Source of the DNA: Phycisphaerales bacterium
GTDB taxonomy: Bacteria > Planctomycetota > Phycisphaerae > Phycisphaerales > UBA1924
NCBI GenBank assembly: GCA_027019265.1
Contig: JALUWX010000032.1
Location: 232,415 to 296,414 of the forward strand
Length of the DNA stretch: 64,000 nt
Direction: 5' to 3'
Position numbers and translations under genes: made by a program. Positions 52,639 through 61,612 of the stretch are shown here, piece after piece. How positions within the stretch are numbered: position 1 is the stretch's first letter; each line of letters starts with the position of its first letter. The notes below the pieces were generated by a model. It had not been told where the DNA came from. It worked only from the letters and a program-made list of their open reading frames with translations, and did not search any database.

Positions 52639-52674
52639 GAGCAGCCCAGAAAACACAAGCCAAGGAGCGACGCT

Positions 52675-53046
52675 ATGCGCATCATGCTCATCGACGATTC
52701 GAAAACCATGCGGAACATCCAGAAGTCCGTCCTCAAGCAGCTCGGGTACACCGAGCTCGAAGAAGCCTGCGACGGGCAGGACGCGCTGAGCAAGGTCAGC
52801 GCTTTCAAGCCCGACCTGTGCCTGGTGGACTGGAACATGCCCAACATGGACGGGCTGACCTTCGTCAAGAAGTTCCGCGAAACCGACAAGACGACCCCGC
52901 TCATCATGGTCACGACCGAAGCGGAAAAGTCGCGCGTCATCGAAGCAATCAAGGCCGGGGTCAACAACTACGTTGTCAAGCCCTTCACCCCGGATCTGCT
53001 CTCGGAACGCATCACCGAAACCCTGTCCAAGTGCGGCGCCGCCTGA
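52675..53046 (+). CDS. cheY: Response regulator CheY
   Basis: Single-domain receiver, 123 residues. Acidic pocket D7/D8, phospho-acceptor D52 in LCLVDWNMPNMDGL, switch Thr in MVTTEAEKS, and Lys in YVVKPFTPDLL. AAGGAG precedes the start. It is the output of the che operon: in flagellar systems it binds the motor switch, but no motor gene is present here, so the target is unknown. Confidence 0.95.
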   Translation: MRIMLIDDSKTMRNIQKSVLKQLGYTELEEACDGQDALSKVSAFKPDLCLVDWNMPNMDGLTFVKKFRETDKTTPLIMVTTEAEKSRVIEAIKAGVNNYVVKPFTPDLLSERITETLSKCGAA

Positions 53047-53089
53047 GCCGCTGCTGACGCGCCGGATACGACGCGTCGGGGTGTCCGCG

Positions 53090-54610
53090 ATGAGCGCGTA
53101 CGACCTGGACACGATCCTGAAACTCTCATACGACGAACACAAAGTCGTCGCGACACTCCACATCGCACCGTGCGAGAACCCCGGATCAGTCACCCCGGAT
53201 ATGGTGACGGCGTATCTCGAGGGACAGGGGATACGCCGACAGTTCATGTACCCCAAGGACATCGCGGAGATCTGCGCCGAAGTCGGCGCGGACCCGAGTG
53301 TCCCGAGGGCGTGTGTGATCGCGCGCGGGTCCGAGCCCGTCAACGCGTCCAAGCCGGAGATCGTGCTCGACAAGGAACTCGCTGAGCAGATCGATCGCGC
53401 CGAACGCCACAAGCTCGACGCGCAGGACGCGAGCAAGAACACCGATGACGATCAGCCCATCAACTTCTACGAGATGAGCTCCATCGTCATCGTGGTGCGC
53501 GGTCAGCGGCTCGCACAAATCGAGCAAACCACCGAGCCCGCCGATGGTGTCGATGTGTTCGGACAATCCATCCCCGCAAGCGAGAGCGCCACCTTCGACG
53601 CGATCGACCCGGACTCCATCCAACTCAAAGACAATGTCTGCTTCGCACGACACAGCGGCGAGTTTGTCCAGACCGCCTCGTCCCTCCGTGTGAACAAGAA
53701 CCTCGAGATCCAAGGCGATGTAGACTTCTCCACAGGACGCATCGACTTCCCCGGGTCGGTCTGCATCCACGGACTGATTCAGGACAACTTCAGCGTCAAG
53801 TCCGGCAAAGACCTCGACATCCGCTCCCTCGTCGGACGCGCCACGCTCGAGAGCCTGGGCTCCACGTTCCTCGCGCGAGGAATGGCCGGCAAGGACAAAG
53901 GCAAGATCATCGCCTGGGGGGATCTGGTCGCCGGGTATCTCGAAAGCGTCCACGCATCAATCGGAGGCGATGTGCGTGTCAAGGGGGAGATCACCAACTC
54001 CACGCTCCAGATCGACGGGTCGCTCGATGCGCCCAACGCTTCGATCCGTGGGGGAGAGATCGTCGTCGCCAAGGACGCCGTCGCTTCCACCATCGGCTCC
54101 GAACAAGGGATCACGACCGTGCTCGTGCTCGGAACCATCCCGGCGATCGAAGTGCTCACCCGACAAGCGGGCGAGCTGGAGGACAAACTCGAAAGCGTGA
54201 TCGAGAACCGAGAGAAGAAGCTCGGGTCCTTCAACGCCGCGATCGGGAAACCCAATGCATCGCAGATCGAGGAGCGGATGGAGATGGAGTTCGCGCTCCA
54301 CGAACTCCGATCCCGCCGCGGTGTGCTCACGAACGCGCACCAGAGCTTGAGCCGGTTGCGTTCCCGTCACTCCAAGTGCTCGCTCAACGTCAAGCGCGCG
54401 ATCTACACCAAAACCGAGCTCTATCTCCCGGGTCACCGCTGTGTCTTCGAGCGGGACATCATCGGTGAATGCACCATCTCGCTCGATCGCAAAGGGATCC
54501 CCGTGATCGAGTACCGGGGGGAATCCAAGCCGCTCCGGGACTTCGCGAAAGTGGTCAGCGACGAACGGGTCCTCGCAGCAGACCCCGATTCGATCCAGAA
54601 CGCGGCCTGA
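53090..54610 (+). CDS. FapA/DUF342-family protein
   Basis: 506 residues from ATG 53090, 43 nt after cheY; GTG 53081 is an in-frame alternative, and the longer frame back to 52973 overlaps cheY. The family signature is a central right-handed beta-helix-like repeat: SSLRVNKNLEIQGDVDFSTG, FPGSVCIHGLI, VRVKGEITNSTLQIDGSL and IRGGEIVVAKDAVASTIGS. A helical coiled-coil section (about 360-430) follows. DUF342 proteins are placed with polarity or flagellar assembly (FapA in Vibrio), so the che linkage fits a role in localising the array, but that is inference. Confidence 0.85.
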   Translation: MSAYDLDTILKLSYDEHKVVATLHIAPCENPGSVTPDMVTAYLEGQGIRRQFMYPKDIAEICAEVGADPSVPRACVIARGSEPVNASKPEIVLDKELAEQIDRAERHKLDAQDASKNTDDDQPINFYEMSSIVIVVRGQRLAQIEQTTEPADGVDVFGQSIPASESATFDAIDPDSIQLKDNVCFARHSGEFVQTASSLRVNKNLEIQGDVDFSTGRIDFPGSVCIHGLIQDNFSVKSGKDLDIRSLVGRATLESLGSTFLARGMAGKDKGKIIAWGDLVAGYLESVHASIGGDVRVKGEITNSTLQIDGSLDAPNASIRGGEIVVAKDAVASTIGSEQGITTVLVLGTIPAIEVLTRQAGELEDKLESVIENREKKLGSFNAAIGKPNASQIEERMEMEFALHELRSRRGVLTNAHQSLSRLRSRHSKCSLNVKRAIYTKTELYLPGHRCVFERDIIGECTISLDRKGIPVIEYRGESKPLRDFAKVVSDERVLAADPDSIQNAA

Positions 54611-54702
54611 GACGACACGATTCGCAAAACCGCGCCACCTCCCGCTCGTATATGCTCCAGCGCGGAGCCCGTCCTCGGGATCGCTCGTTCCGCGCCCCCG
54701 AC

Positions 54703-55965
54703 ATGAGCCCACCACGAACCCTCCATCTCACACTCCTCGCCTTGATCCTCGGCTCAAGCACACCCATCGTCTCGGACACCCTCGCGCAACCCGCCCCCGA
54801 ATCCACAACCCAAACAGAGCCCAGATCCCCCAGAGAGTGTGTCGTCACACTCCCCGGAGGCCGGAAGCTCACGGGGATCCTGATGGAGTCGCGCGAAACA
54901 GAGATCGTCCTGAGGATCAACGGGATCGATACCACCTTCCAACGATCGAGGATCAGCTCGATCGATTTCCTCCCACCCATCGATGAGCGATTCGCTCAGC
55001 TCAGAGCGGCCGTCCCCAACGACGACATCGATGCGCGACTCACCCTCGTGAACTGGCTCCGTGATCGACGCGCCTACGAGCTTGCGATCACCGAGCTCGA
55101 CTCGATCCTCGAATCCGACCCCGACAACCCCGATGCGCTCGTCCTCCATCGCTGGCTCACCGAGCATCTCAAGCTCATGAACGCCCGTCTCGATCGTGAG
55201 GACATCGAGAACCGGAATCAGCGATCCAAGCGCCCTCCTCAGACCCCCACGCTCACGGAAGAACAGATCAACCTGATCCGGGTCTACGAGATCGATCTCG
55301 ACGATCCCCCGAAGCTCAAGGTGGACAACGACACGATCCGAACCCTCATGGCGCGTGAACCCGAGTCGTTCCCGATCGATCCGGAAGAACGGGAACGCTT
55401 CCTCGAGATGTCGGATCTGGACAAGCTCCGGCTCCTCTTCTCCCATCGCGCACGGGATCTCTACGGGGAGGTCCGGGTCCAGGAAAACCCCCGCTCTATC
55501 GAGCTTTTTAAGGATCACATCGGTGGACCGACCGGGTGGCTGGTCAACGCATGCGCCACGACACGCTGTCACGGGGGGACCGAGGCCGGGGACTTCCAGC
55601 TCCTGACCCGACGACCGAACTCGGATGAGACTGTCTATACCAACTTCCTGATCGTGGACCGCGCGACCCTCAAGGACGGGACCCCCCTCATCAACGTCAC
55701 GGACCCCGCGCGATCCCCCTTGATCCAACTCGCGATGGTCCAGTCCAAATCCATCTACCCCCACCCCGAGATCGATCCGCTGGTCTACGGCCAGGGTTTC
55801 CGACCCATCTTCCGGACGACTCGGGACAAGGGGTACGCGCGCGCGATCGACTGGATCCGTTCCCTCTATACCCCGAGACCCGATTACGGGATCGAGTACC
55901 CCCCTCCCTCGGATGAGGAGGGGGAATCCCCAGAAACCAGCTCCGAGGGTTCGGAAACCCCATGA
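54703..55965 (+). CDS. Exported protein with CX4CH motif
   Basis: 420 residues from ATG 54703. A Sec signal peptide spans about 1-28 (LHLTLLALILGSSTPIVSDTLA). ECVVTLPGGRKLTGILMESRE and FQRSRISSIDFLPP form a small beta domain, then a TPR-like part (YELAITELDSILESDPDNPDAL). Near residue 284 the text CATTRCHGGTEAGDF has Cys-x4-Cys-His, one or two residues longer than the usual heme c motif; this may hold heme c, or a disulfide. The rest is unassigned. The longer frame starts at 54469 inside the upstream gene and is not used. Confidence 0.75.
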   Translation: MSPPRTLHLTLLALILGSSTPIVSDTLAQPAPESTTQTEPRSPRECVVTLPGGRKLTGILMESRETEIVLRINGIDTTFQRSRISSIDFLPPIDERFAQLRAAVPNDDIDARLTLVNWLRDRRAYELAITELDSILESDPDNPDALVLHRWLTEHLKLMNARLDREDIENRNQRSKRPPQTPTLTEEQINLIRVYEIDLDDPPKLKVDNDTIRTLMAREPESFPIDPEERERFLEMSDLDKLRLLFSHRARDLYGEVRVQENPRSIELFKDHIGGPTGWLVNACATTRCHGGTEAGDFQLLTRRPNSDETVYTNFLIVDRATLKDGTPLINVTDPARSPLIQLAMVQSKSIYPHPEIDPLVYGQGFRPIFRTTRDKGYARAIDWIRSLYTPRPDYGIEYPPPSDEEGESPETSSEGSETP

Positions 55966-56050
55966 CGCTCGGAGCGTGACGGCTCCCGTGTCCTCGCGCT
56001 ACAGTTGCGATCCTTCGACGACCCCACGAGGCCCCCACCCGAGGACCCCG

Positions 56051-57454
56051 ATGCACAGCACACGAACCATCGCTTCCGCTTCCCTGCTCGCGCTCCTGAG
56101 CGTGTCTGCGCTCCCCTTGACCGGGTGCTCCGGCGAGAGCGATGCGCAGAAAGCCGTCGAGGACGCCGAGCTCTCCCTCCGGAAAGTCTCGATCGGGGAC
56201 CCCACCCTGTCTCCGAGTATCAGCGAGAGCGCATACCGGGAAGCGGAGCAAGCCGTCACCGACTACGCCGGCGCTGGGAAGCCCTTCGGCGAAGCGGCCT
56301 CGGTTTCGCTCGCCATCGCGAAGCTCGGACAATCCGCCCTCGCTGGGCAGGACGCGTCCGACGCGGAAACCGAGTCCCTCCACAAATCGCGGATCGTCCG
56401 CGCTCGGTTGAGCGAGTGGATCACGATGAACGCGATCGCGAAGGCCTCCATGAACTTCGACGTGAGCGCGGATTCCGATCAGCTCCGGGAGCTCATCGCG
56501 CTCCGCCGTCAGGATGTCACCCAGTTCGAAGACATGCTCTCGACGATCCAGACCGAGATCGACGGGTACGAGGCGCAGATCGCGGACCTCGAATCCAAAG
56601 CGAGCGAAGAACGCAACGAATCCGCTCGCTACGAGCTCCGGATGCCCAACGTGAGCGCCCAAGAAGCGGCCCAGCTCGCTGAACGTGTCCGGGAGCACAC
56701 CCTCCGCGCCGATGCGTACGAGCTCGAATCGATCCGGGTCCAGGGGAAACTCGAGCGGGTCCTCCCCGAATCGCGCGAGATCGCGAACCAGGTCGAGAAA
56801 GCCAAGGGTCAGATCAAGCTCCTCAACGAGTCGCTCGAGGAGATCGCCCAGCGCGTCAAGAACGCGGAGCAGGACGCGCGTGATGCGCGCCAGCGCGCCG
56901 ACAGCGCCCAGCAAGCGCTCGTCTCCCTGATCGACGAGCTCGAATCCTTCCGCGCGGACACCGCCGCTCCCGCGCACGCGCGGGTCGAGCGTTCGATCCG
57001 GGATGCGCTCAGCGCCCTCCGCGATGTGAAGGAGAACGCGACGACGGCCGGGTACCTCGCGACCTCGACAGCCCAGCAGCACCTCGCTCGCGCCTTGGAG
57101 CGTCAAGCCCGGGGGGAAGCGGACATGGCGCTGCTCTTCGAGTCCATCCTCGCCGCGAACGTCCCCGGTCCCTGGGCCGATCGGATGAACGACCACAGCG
57201 CCGCTCGGGACGATTTCGAGCAGCGCGCCCAGCAGGCCTTCCTCGACGCGGCCAACGCCATGCGTCGAGCCCGCGCCCGTGGGGAGAACGGCGACCGACT
57301 CGAAGCGGCCGCGATCCGCCTCGAAGCGCTCGGAGGCCAAACCCCCGAGCCCGAAGAGACCTTCGAAGAAGAGAGCTACGACGACGAGTCGTACGACAAC
57401 GCCGAGGACGGCTCCGACGTCGAGATGATCGACGACGAGGAAAGCGACGGCTGA
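56051..57454 (+). CDS. Coiled-coil lipoprotein
   Basis: 467 residues from ATG 56051. Signal peptide with a lipobox ending LPLTGCSGES; the Cys (about 24) becomes residue 1 of the mature lipoprotein, and no Asp follows at +2. The mature part is almost all alpha-helical, with long Glu/Arg/Ala coiled coils (for example AEQDARDARQRADSAQQAL) and a very acidic Tyr-rich tail. Function is unknown; it may span or brace the envelope. Its stop is 2 nt before the start of the fnr-like gene, so they are co-transcribed. Confidence 0.82.
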   Translation: MHSTRTIASASLLALLSVSALPLTGCSGESDAQKAVEDAELSLRKVSIGDPTLSPSISESAYREAEQAVTDYAGAGKPFGEAASVSLAIAKLGQSALAGQDASDAETESLHKSRIVRARLSEWITMNAIAKASMNFDVSADSDQLRELIALRRQDVTQFEDMLSTIQTEIDGYEAQIADLESKASEERNESARYELRMPNVSAQEAAQLAERVREHTLRADAYELESIRVQGKLERVLPESREIANQVEKAKGQIKLLNESLEEIAQRVKNAEQDARDARQRADSAQQALVSLIDELESFRADTAAPAHARVERSIRDALSALRDVKENATTAGYLATSTAQQHLARALERQARGEADMALLFESILAANVPGPWADRMNDHSAARDDFEQRAQQAFLDAANAMRRARARGENGDRLEAAAIRLEALGGQTPEPEETFEEESYDDESYDNAEDGSDVEMIDDEESDG

Positions 57455-57455
57455 T

Positions 57456-58460
57456 GTGACCGAACGGGCTCAGCACGATCCCGACTCCCCCAAGAAACCA
57501 TCCCCGACCCAGGTGGCCGGGTCCCCCCTCCTCCGTGAGGCGCGCCAGCACTTGGTCCGCGCCCATGAACCCGTGCTCGCAACGGTCCGCGCCTCACGCA
57601 TCTGCACCCGTTCCCAGAAGTCGGCCGCGTGGGTGCGCCATATCGAGATCGATGTCTCCGGGACCCCCCTCGAAGGGTCCTGGGTCTCCGGGCAATCCTT
57701 CGGGGTCATCCCACCGGGCCAGGACCCCAACGGGAACCCCCACAAGCTCCGTCTGTACTCCATCGCGTCCCCGACCAAGGGTGAAACGGGAGACGGCACA
57801 ATCCTCGCAACGACCACCAAGCGCCTCATCGACGAGGGCTGGGACAATCACGAACTCTTCCTCGGGGTCTGCTCGAACTACCTCTGCGATCTCGACGAGG
57901 GCGCTCCGATCACGATCACGGGACCCGTCGGGAAGCGGTTCGTCCTCCCCGAGGACCCGAGCAAGCACGACTACCTGTTTATCTCCACGGGGACGGGGAT
58001 CGCGCCCTTCCGGGGGATGCTCGGGGATCTAAGCGAGCTCGGGATGCCGTCCAAGGCGACCTTGATCACGGGCGCGCCCTACGAATCCGACATCCTCTAC
58101 TTCGAGGAGTTCATGGCGCTCCGGGATCGGTTCGGGGACCGATTCACCTACCTCCCCACGATCTCCCGCCACTCGACTCCGGCTCAAACCGACCCGATGT
58201 ACGTCCAGGATCGGATGAAGCTCGAATCGGAACGGCTCCTCCCCCTTCTCAAGAGCGAACGGACCTTGATCTACATCTGCGGGGTCGCCGGGATGGAACT
58301 CGGGATCATCCAAGCCCTCGCTGGGATCCTCGACCCGGTTTCGCTCGGACAGTACGTGCTCGTGGACCCGTCCATCCCAAGCGATCCGGAAGGATGGGAG
58401 CGGACCATGATCCCGCGCAAGCTCAAGCCGACCAAACGCTTGATGCTCGAGGTCTACTGA
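57456..58460 (+). CDS. Plant-type ferredoxin-NADP+ reductase
   Basis: Transfers electrons between ferredoxin and NADP(H). 334 residues from GTG 57456. FAD-binding KLRLYSIASPT (about 97-107), GVCSNYLCDLDEGAPI for the FAD pyrophosphate, GPVGKRFVLP, NADP-binding FISTGTGIAPFRGML (about 174-188), and YICGVAGMELGI. It ends LMLEVY: a terminal Tyr next to an acidic residue, as in chloroplast and cyanobacterial FNRs, where that Tyr stacks on FAD. Distinct from the bacterial FPR subfamily. Co-transcribed with the lipoprotein gene, with which no functional link is known. Confidence 0.92.
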   Translation: MTERAQHDPDSPKKPSPTQVAGSPLLREARQHLVRAHEPVLATVRASRICTRSQKSAAWVRHIEIDVSGTPLEGSWVSGQSFGVIPPGQDPNGNPHKLRLYSIASPTKGETGDGTILATTTKRLIDEGWDNHELFLGVCSNYLCDLDEGAPITITGPVGKRFVLPEDPSKHDYLFISTGTGIAPFRGMLGDLSELGMPSKATLITGAPYESDILYFEEFMALRDRFGDRFTYLPTISRHSTPAQTDPMYVQDRMKLESERLLPLLKSERTLIYICGVAGMELGIIQALAGILDPVSLGQYVLVDPSIPSDPEGWERTMIPRKLKPTKRLMLEVY

Positions 58461-58542
58461 GCGCGACACCCACGGTTTGGGGTCATACACTCGCTCGACA
58501 CCCCGCGCCCCGAGGCGCGGCGATAACTCACGGAGATCCGAC

Positions 58543-59640
58543 GTGCCGACCAGAACACTCCGAATCCTCTCGCTCATCCTCATGACGATCCTCGCCCCCA
58601 GCGCCTTCGCGCAGGGTGTGAGCTCGCTCCCGCTGTCGATCGTCGAGAAACCCTCGATCAGCTCCTCGGAACGCGCCCAGATCGCCCAGTTCGTCTCGGA
58701 AAAAGCAGACGACGCGGCCTCGACCGACCTGTCCCGCGCGAACCGCGCCCGTCAGAATCTCCTCGCGCCCCTGAACAACACGCGCGTCTCGATCTCTTTC
58801 CGCCGCGCGTACGACGAAGCCCTCGCCCCCGTCATGGAAGCCCTCGGAGCCCAGGACAACGTCGGCGCCACCCTGACCCGTCTCCGGTTCGCCGGGGAGC
58901 TGGGGACGACCAACGCTTCGCGCATCATCGTCGGTGCGCTCGACGACGAGGACATGAGCGTTCGGATCTTCGCCGCCGGACGCGCGGGCCGCATCTTCCG
59001 GACAACCTCGACCAACGGCCCGGCGCTCACGACGGGCGACCTCAACGCGCTCATCGAGAAACTCGGCGCGGTCGCGAACTCCACCGACGACCCCTCCCTC
59101 CTCGCGACCTGTGTGAGCGCGCTCGGACAGGGGGGCTCGCTCCCCTCGAGTGATCTGCGTGAGCAGCGCGGACGATGCATCGAACTCATGTGCGACGCCG
59201 CGTCGAAAGCGGTCCGGGATTCCTCCAGCATGGACCAGCGTGAGCGCCTCGCGATGATCGCGGCGGGCTTCGCGACGAACTCGCTCTTCCAGGTCGGCGA
59301 GAGCGCCACCCAGGGCGCGACCAAAGCGGCCGTCGCGCTGGGCGCGGACATGGTCATCGTCGCGCTCGATGATGTCGTGAACAAGCGGATCCCCGGAGTC
59401 AAGGATCGGGCGATCCACGTCGCGCTCGTCCAAGCGGGTGAATCACTCCTCTACTACGCCCAGACCGAGCACGCGGAGATCACGGGGGGGAACCCCAACA
59501 GCGTGAAGCAGACCAACCTCCACGCGCAGCTCAAGAGCGGCGAGGACCGGGACTTCCGGAACAACGCCGCCCTCCTCCTGGGTCCCGGGTCCCCGATCGT
59601 TGAGACCTTCGGGTTCGCCGACGACCGGTTCGTGAACTAA
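58543..59640 (+). CDS. Exported helical-repeat (HEAT-like) protein
   Basis: 365 residues from GTG 58543, preceded by GGAG at good distance. Signal peptide about 1-24 (ILSLILMTILAPSAFA with cleavage at AFA-QG). The mature part has helix-rich repeats such as SRIIVGALDDEDMSVRIFAAG and LNALIEKLGAVANSTDDPSLL, in the style of HEAT repeats. No catalytic motif. An upstream ATG at 58477 would put 22 extra residues before the signal peptide and is unlikely. Unknown role in the periplasm. Confidence 0.78.
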   Translation: MPTRTLRILSLILMTILAPSAFAQGVSSLPLSIVEKPSISSSERAQIAQFVSEKADDAASTDLSRANRARQNLLAPLNNTRVSISFRRAYDEALAPVMEALGAQDNVGATLTRLRFAGELGTTNASRIIVGALDDEDMSVRIFAAGRAGRIFRTTSTNGPALTTGDLNALIEKLGAVANSTDDPSLLATCVSALGQGGSLPSSDLREQRGRCIELMCDAASKAVRDSSSMDQRERLAMIAAGFATNSLFQVGESATQGATKAAVALGADMVIVALDDVVNKRIPGVKDRAIHVALVQAGESLLYYAQTEHAEITGGNPNSVKQTNLHAQLKSGEDRDFRNNAALLLGPGSPIVETFGFADDRFVN

Positions 59641-59665
59641 CGCAACAGAACCCCGCTCCAACGGG

Positions 59666-59671
59666 TACAGT
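59666..59671 (+). promoter_or_regulatory. TANNNT -10 hexamer, probable leaderless promoter of the oppA-like gene
   Basis: TACAGT ends 6 nt before ATG 59678. No Shine-Dalgarno sequence. Confidence 0.45.
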
Positions 59672-59677
59672 GGTCCG

Positions 59678-61612
59678 ATGAGCCGAACCCTGGTCCCGAT
59701 CGCGCTTCTCGTGGCGCTCGTGCTCGGCGCGATGCTGAGCGATCGTCCTGCGCCCCGCGCGGACCTCACCTTCATCAACGGATCCGAGGTCAACACCCTC
59801 GACCCCCAGCGCATGAGCTGGATGCACGACCTCCGCACGGCCCGTCTCCTCTACGAGCCCCTCGTCAAGAACGACGTCCTCAGCACGGACTTCGACATCG
59901 TCCCCGGAGCGGCGGAATCCTGGTCGATCTCCGAGGATCAACGGATCTACACCTTTACGATCCGGAACAACGCCAAGTGGTCCAACGGCCAGCCCGTGAC
60001 AGCCCACGACTTTGTGTACTCCTGGCGCCGCGCGATGCTCCCCGATCTCGTCTCCGACTACGCCGCGATGTTCATGAACATCGAGGGCGCGAGCGACTTC
60101 TACACGAAGCGCGACGAGATCCTCGAGACGTTCGGCGAGACGACTTTCGGCTCTCCGAGCGAACAGCGCGACGGAGCTCAGCACGCCTGGGACCAGACCT
60201 TGGTCGCCTTCGACGATCTTGTGGGGCTCAAAGCGCCCGACGATCGGACCCTCATCGTCACCCTCGAACGACCCGTCCCCTACTTCCTCGATCTCTGTGC
60301 GTTCACGGTGTTCGCGCCTGTGTACGAACCGCTCGTCAGCCAATACGAACGACCCGACCCCGAAACAGCCCGGCTCGTCCGTCGTCCCGGGTGGACGAAG
60401 GGCAACGTCCTGATCTCCAACGGCCCGTTCAAGCTCACACAATGGCGCTTCAAACGCGACATGCGCATGGAGAAGAACGAGCACTACTGGGACAGGGACT
60501 CGATCGCGATCGATTCGGTCTCCATCCCCTCGATCACGGATCCCAACGCCGGGGTCCTTGCGTACCAGACGGGCTCGATCGACTGGGTCAGCGACGTGAC
60601 CGCGTCGTACCGGGGTGACATGGTCGCCGACAAGCTCGCGTACCTCGCGGAGCACAAGGACGAAGTCGATCGTCTCCGGGCGCAGGGGCTCGACCAGTTC
60701 TCGATCGATCGCATGCTCCCCGATGACCCCCGAGCCCACACCCACGCCGTCTCGTCGTTCGGGACATACTTCTACAACTTCAACTGCAACCCTCTCCTCC
60801 CGGACGGGCGCACGAACCCCTTCCACGACGCACGGGTCCGGCGCGCTTTCGCGATGTGCGTGGATAAACGCGCCGTTGCAGAGCAGGTCCGCCGGCTCGG
60901 CGAACCCACGGCCGACACCCTCATCCCCCCCGGATCCATCGGGGGATACACCTCTCCCAAGGGGCTCCCCAACATCGGTGACGCCGCGAACGAATCCGAG
61001 CGCCGAGCGATCATCGAGCGAGCCAAAGCCCTCCTCGATGAAGCGGGCTTTCCCGAGGGGTTCGTCGTCGAGCTCTCCTTCAACAAGGATGCCGGGCACG
61101 ACCTGATCGCGCAGACCATCGCGAAGTCTTGGCAGGAATCGCTCGGGGTCCAGACCTCGCTCTCCCAGAAAGAAATCAAGATCTTCAAGGATGATCTGAA
61201 GAACAAGCAGTACATGACCGGGCGCGCGGGATGGTTCGGGGACTACGGGGACCCAACGACCTTCCTCGGCATCAACCACTCCGACGACGGCAACAACGAC
61301 CGCGCGTACAAGAGCCAACGCTTCGACGGGCTTTTGGCGCAGGCCGCCGATGAGCTGGATCCCGAGAAACGGATGGCGCTCCTGAGCGAAGCGGAGCGGA
61401 TCCTTGTCGAGGAAGACCTCCCGCTCATCCCCATCTTCCACTACGCAACGATCTACATGTTCGACGCGCACAAAATCACCGGGCTCTCGACCCACCCGCG
61501 CACCAAGCAGAACGCGTTCCTCATCGACGTGCTCGGGGACGGGAAGGGACCCGATCAGCCCCGCCCCATGAATCCCTCCCACAGCGAACCCACCGCGGAG
61601 ACGACACCATGA
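59678..61612 (+). CDS. Peptide ABC transporter substrate-binding protein (family 5)
   Basis: Solute-binding protein of the OppA/DppA kind, 644 residues, longer than the usual 540. An N-terminal hydrophobic segment (about 5-20) acts as signal peptide or anchor; no lipobox Cys is present. Family features: TLDPQRMSWMHDLRTARLLYE, GAAESWSISEDQRIYTFTIR, FSWR-like DFVYSWRRAML, DVTASYRGDM and LLDEAGFPEGF. ISNGPFKLTQWRFKRDM is typical. It overlaps the oppB-like start by 4 nt, so the two are one unit. Substrate could be peptides or another small molecule. Confidence 0.92.
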   Translation: MSRTLVPIALLVALVLGAMLSDRPAPRADLTFINGSEVNTLDPQRMSWMHDLRTARLLYEPLVKNDVLSTDFDIVPGAAESWSISEDQRIYTFTIRNNAKWSNGQPVTAHDFVYSWRRAMLPDLVSDYAAMFMNIEGASDFYTKRDEILETFGETTFGSPSEQRDGAQHAWDQTLVAFDDLVGLKAPDDRTLIVTLERPVPYFLDLCAFTVFAPVYEPLVSQYERPDPETARLVRRPGWTKGNVLISNGPFKLTQWRFKRDMRMEKNEHYWDRDSIAIDSVSIPSITDPNAGVLAYQTGSIDWVSDVTASYRGDMVADKLAYLAEHKDEVDRLRAQGLDQFSIDRMLPDDPRAHTHAVSSFGTYFYNFNCNPLLPDGRTNPFHDARVRRAFAMCVDKRAVAEQVRRLGEPTADTLIPPGSIGGYTSPKGLPNIGDAANESERRAIIERAKALLDEAGFPEGFVVELSFNKDAGHDLIAQTIAKSWQESLGVQTSLSQKEIKIFKDDLKNKQYMTGRAGWFGDYGDPTTFLGINHSDDGNNDRAYKSQRFDGLLAQAADELDPEKRMALLSEAERILVEEDLPLIPIFHYATIYMFDAHKITGLSTHPRTKQNAFLIDVLGDGKGPDQPRPMNPSHSEPTAETTP

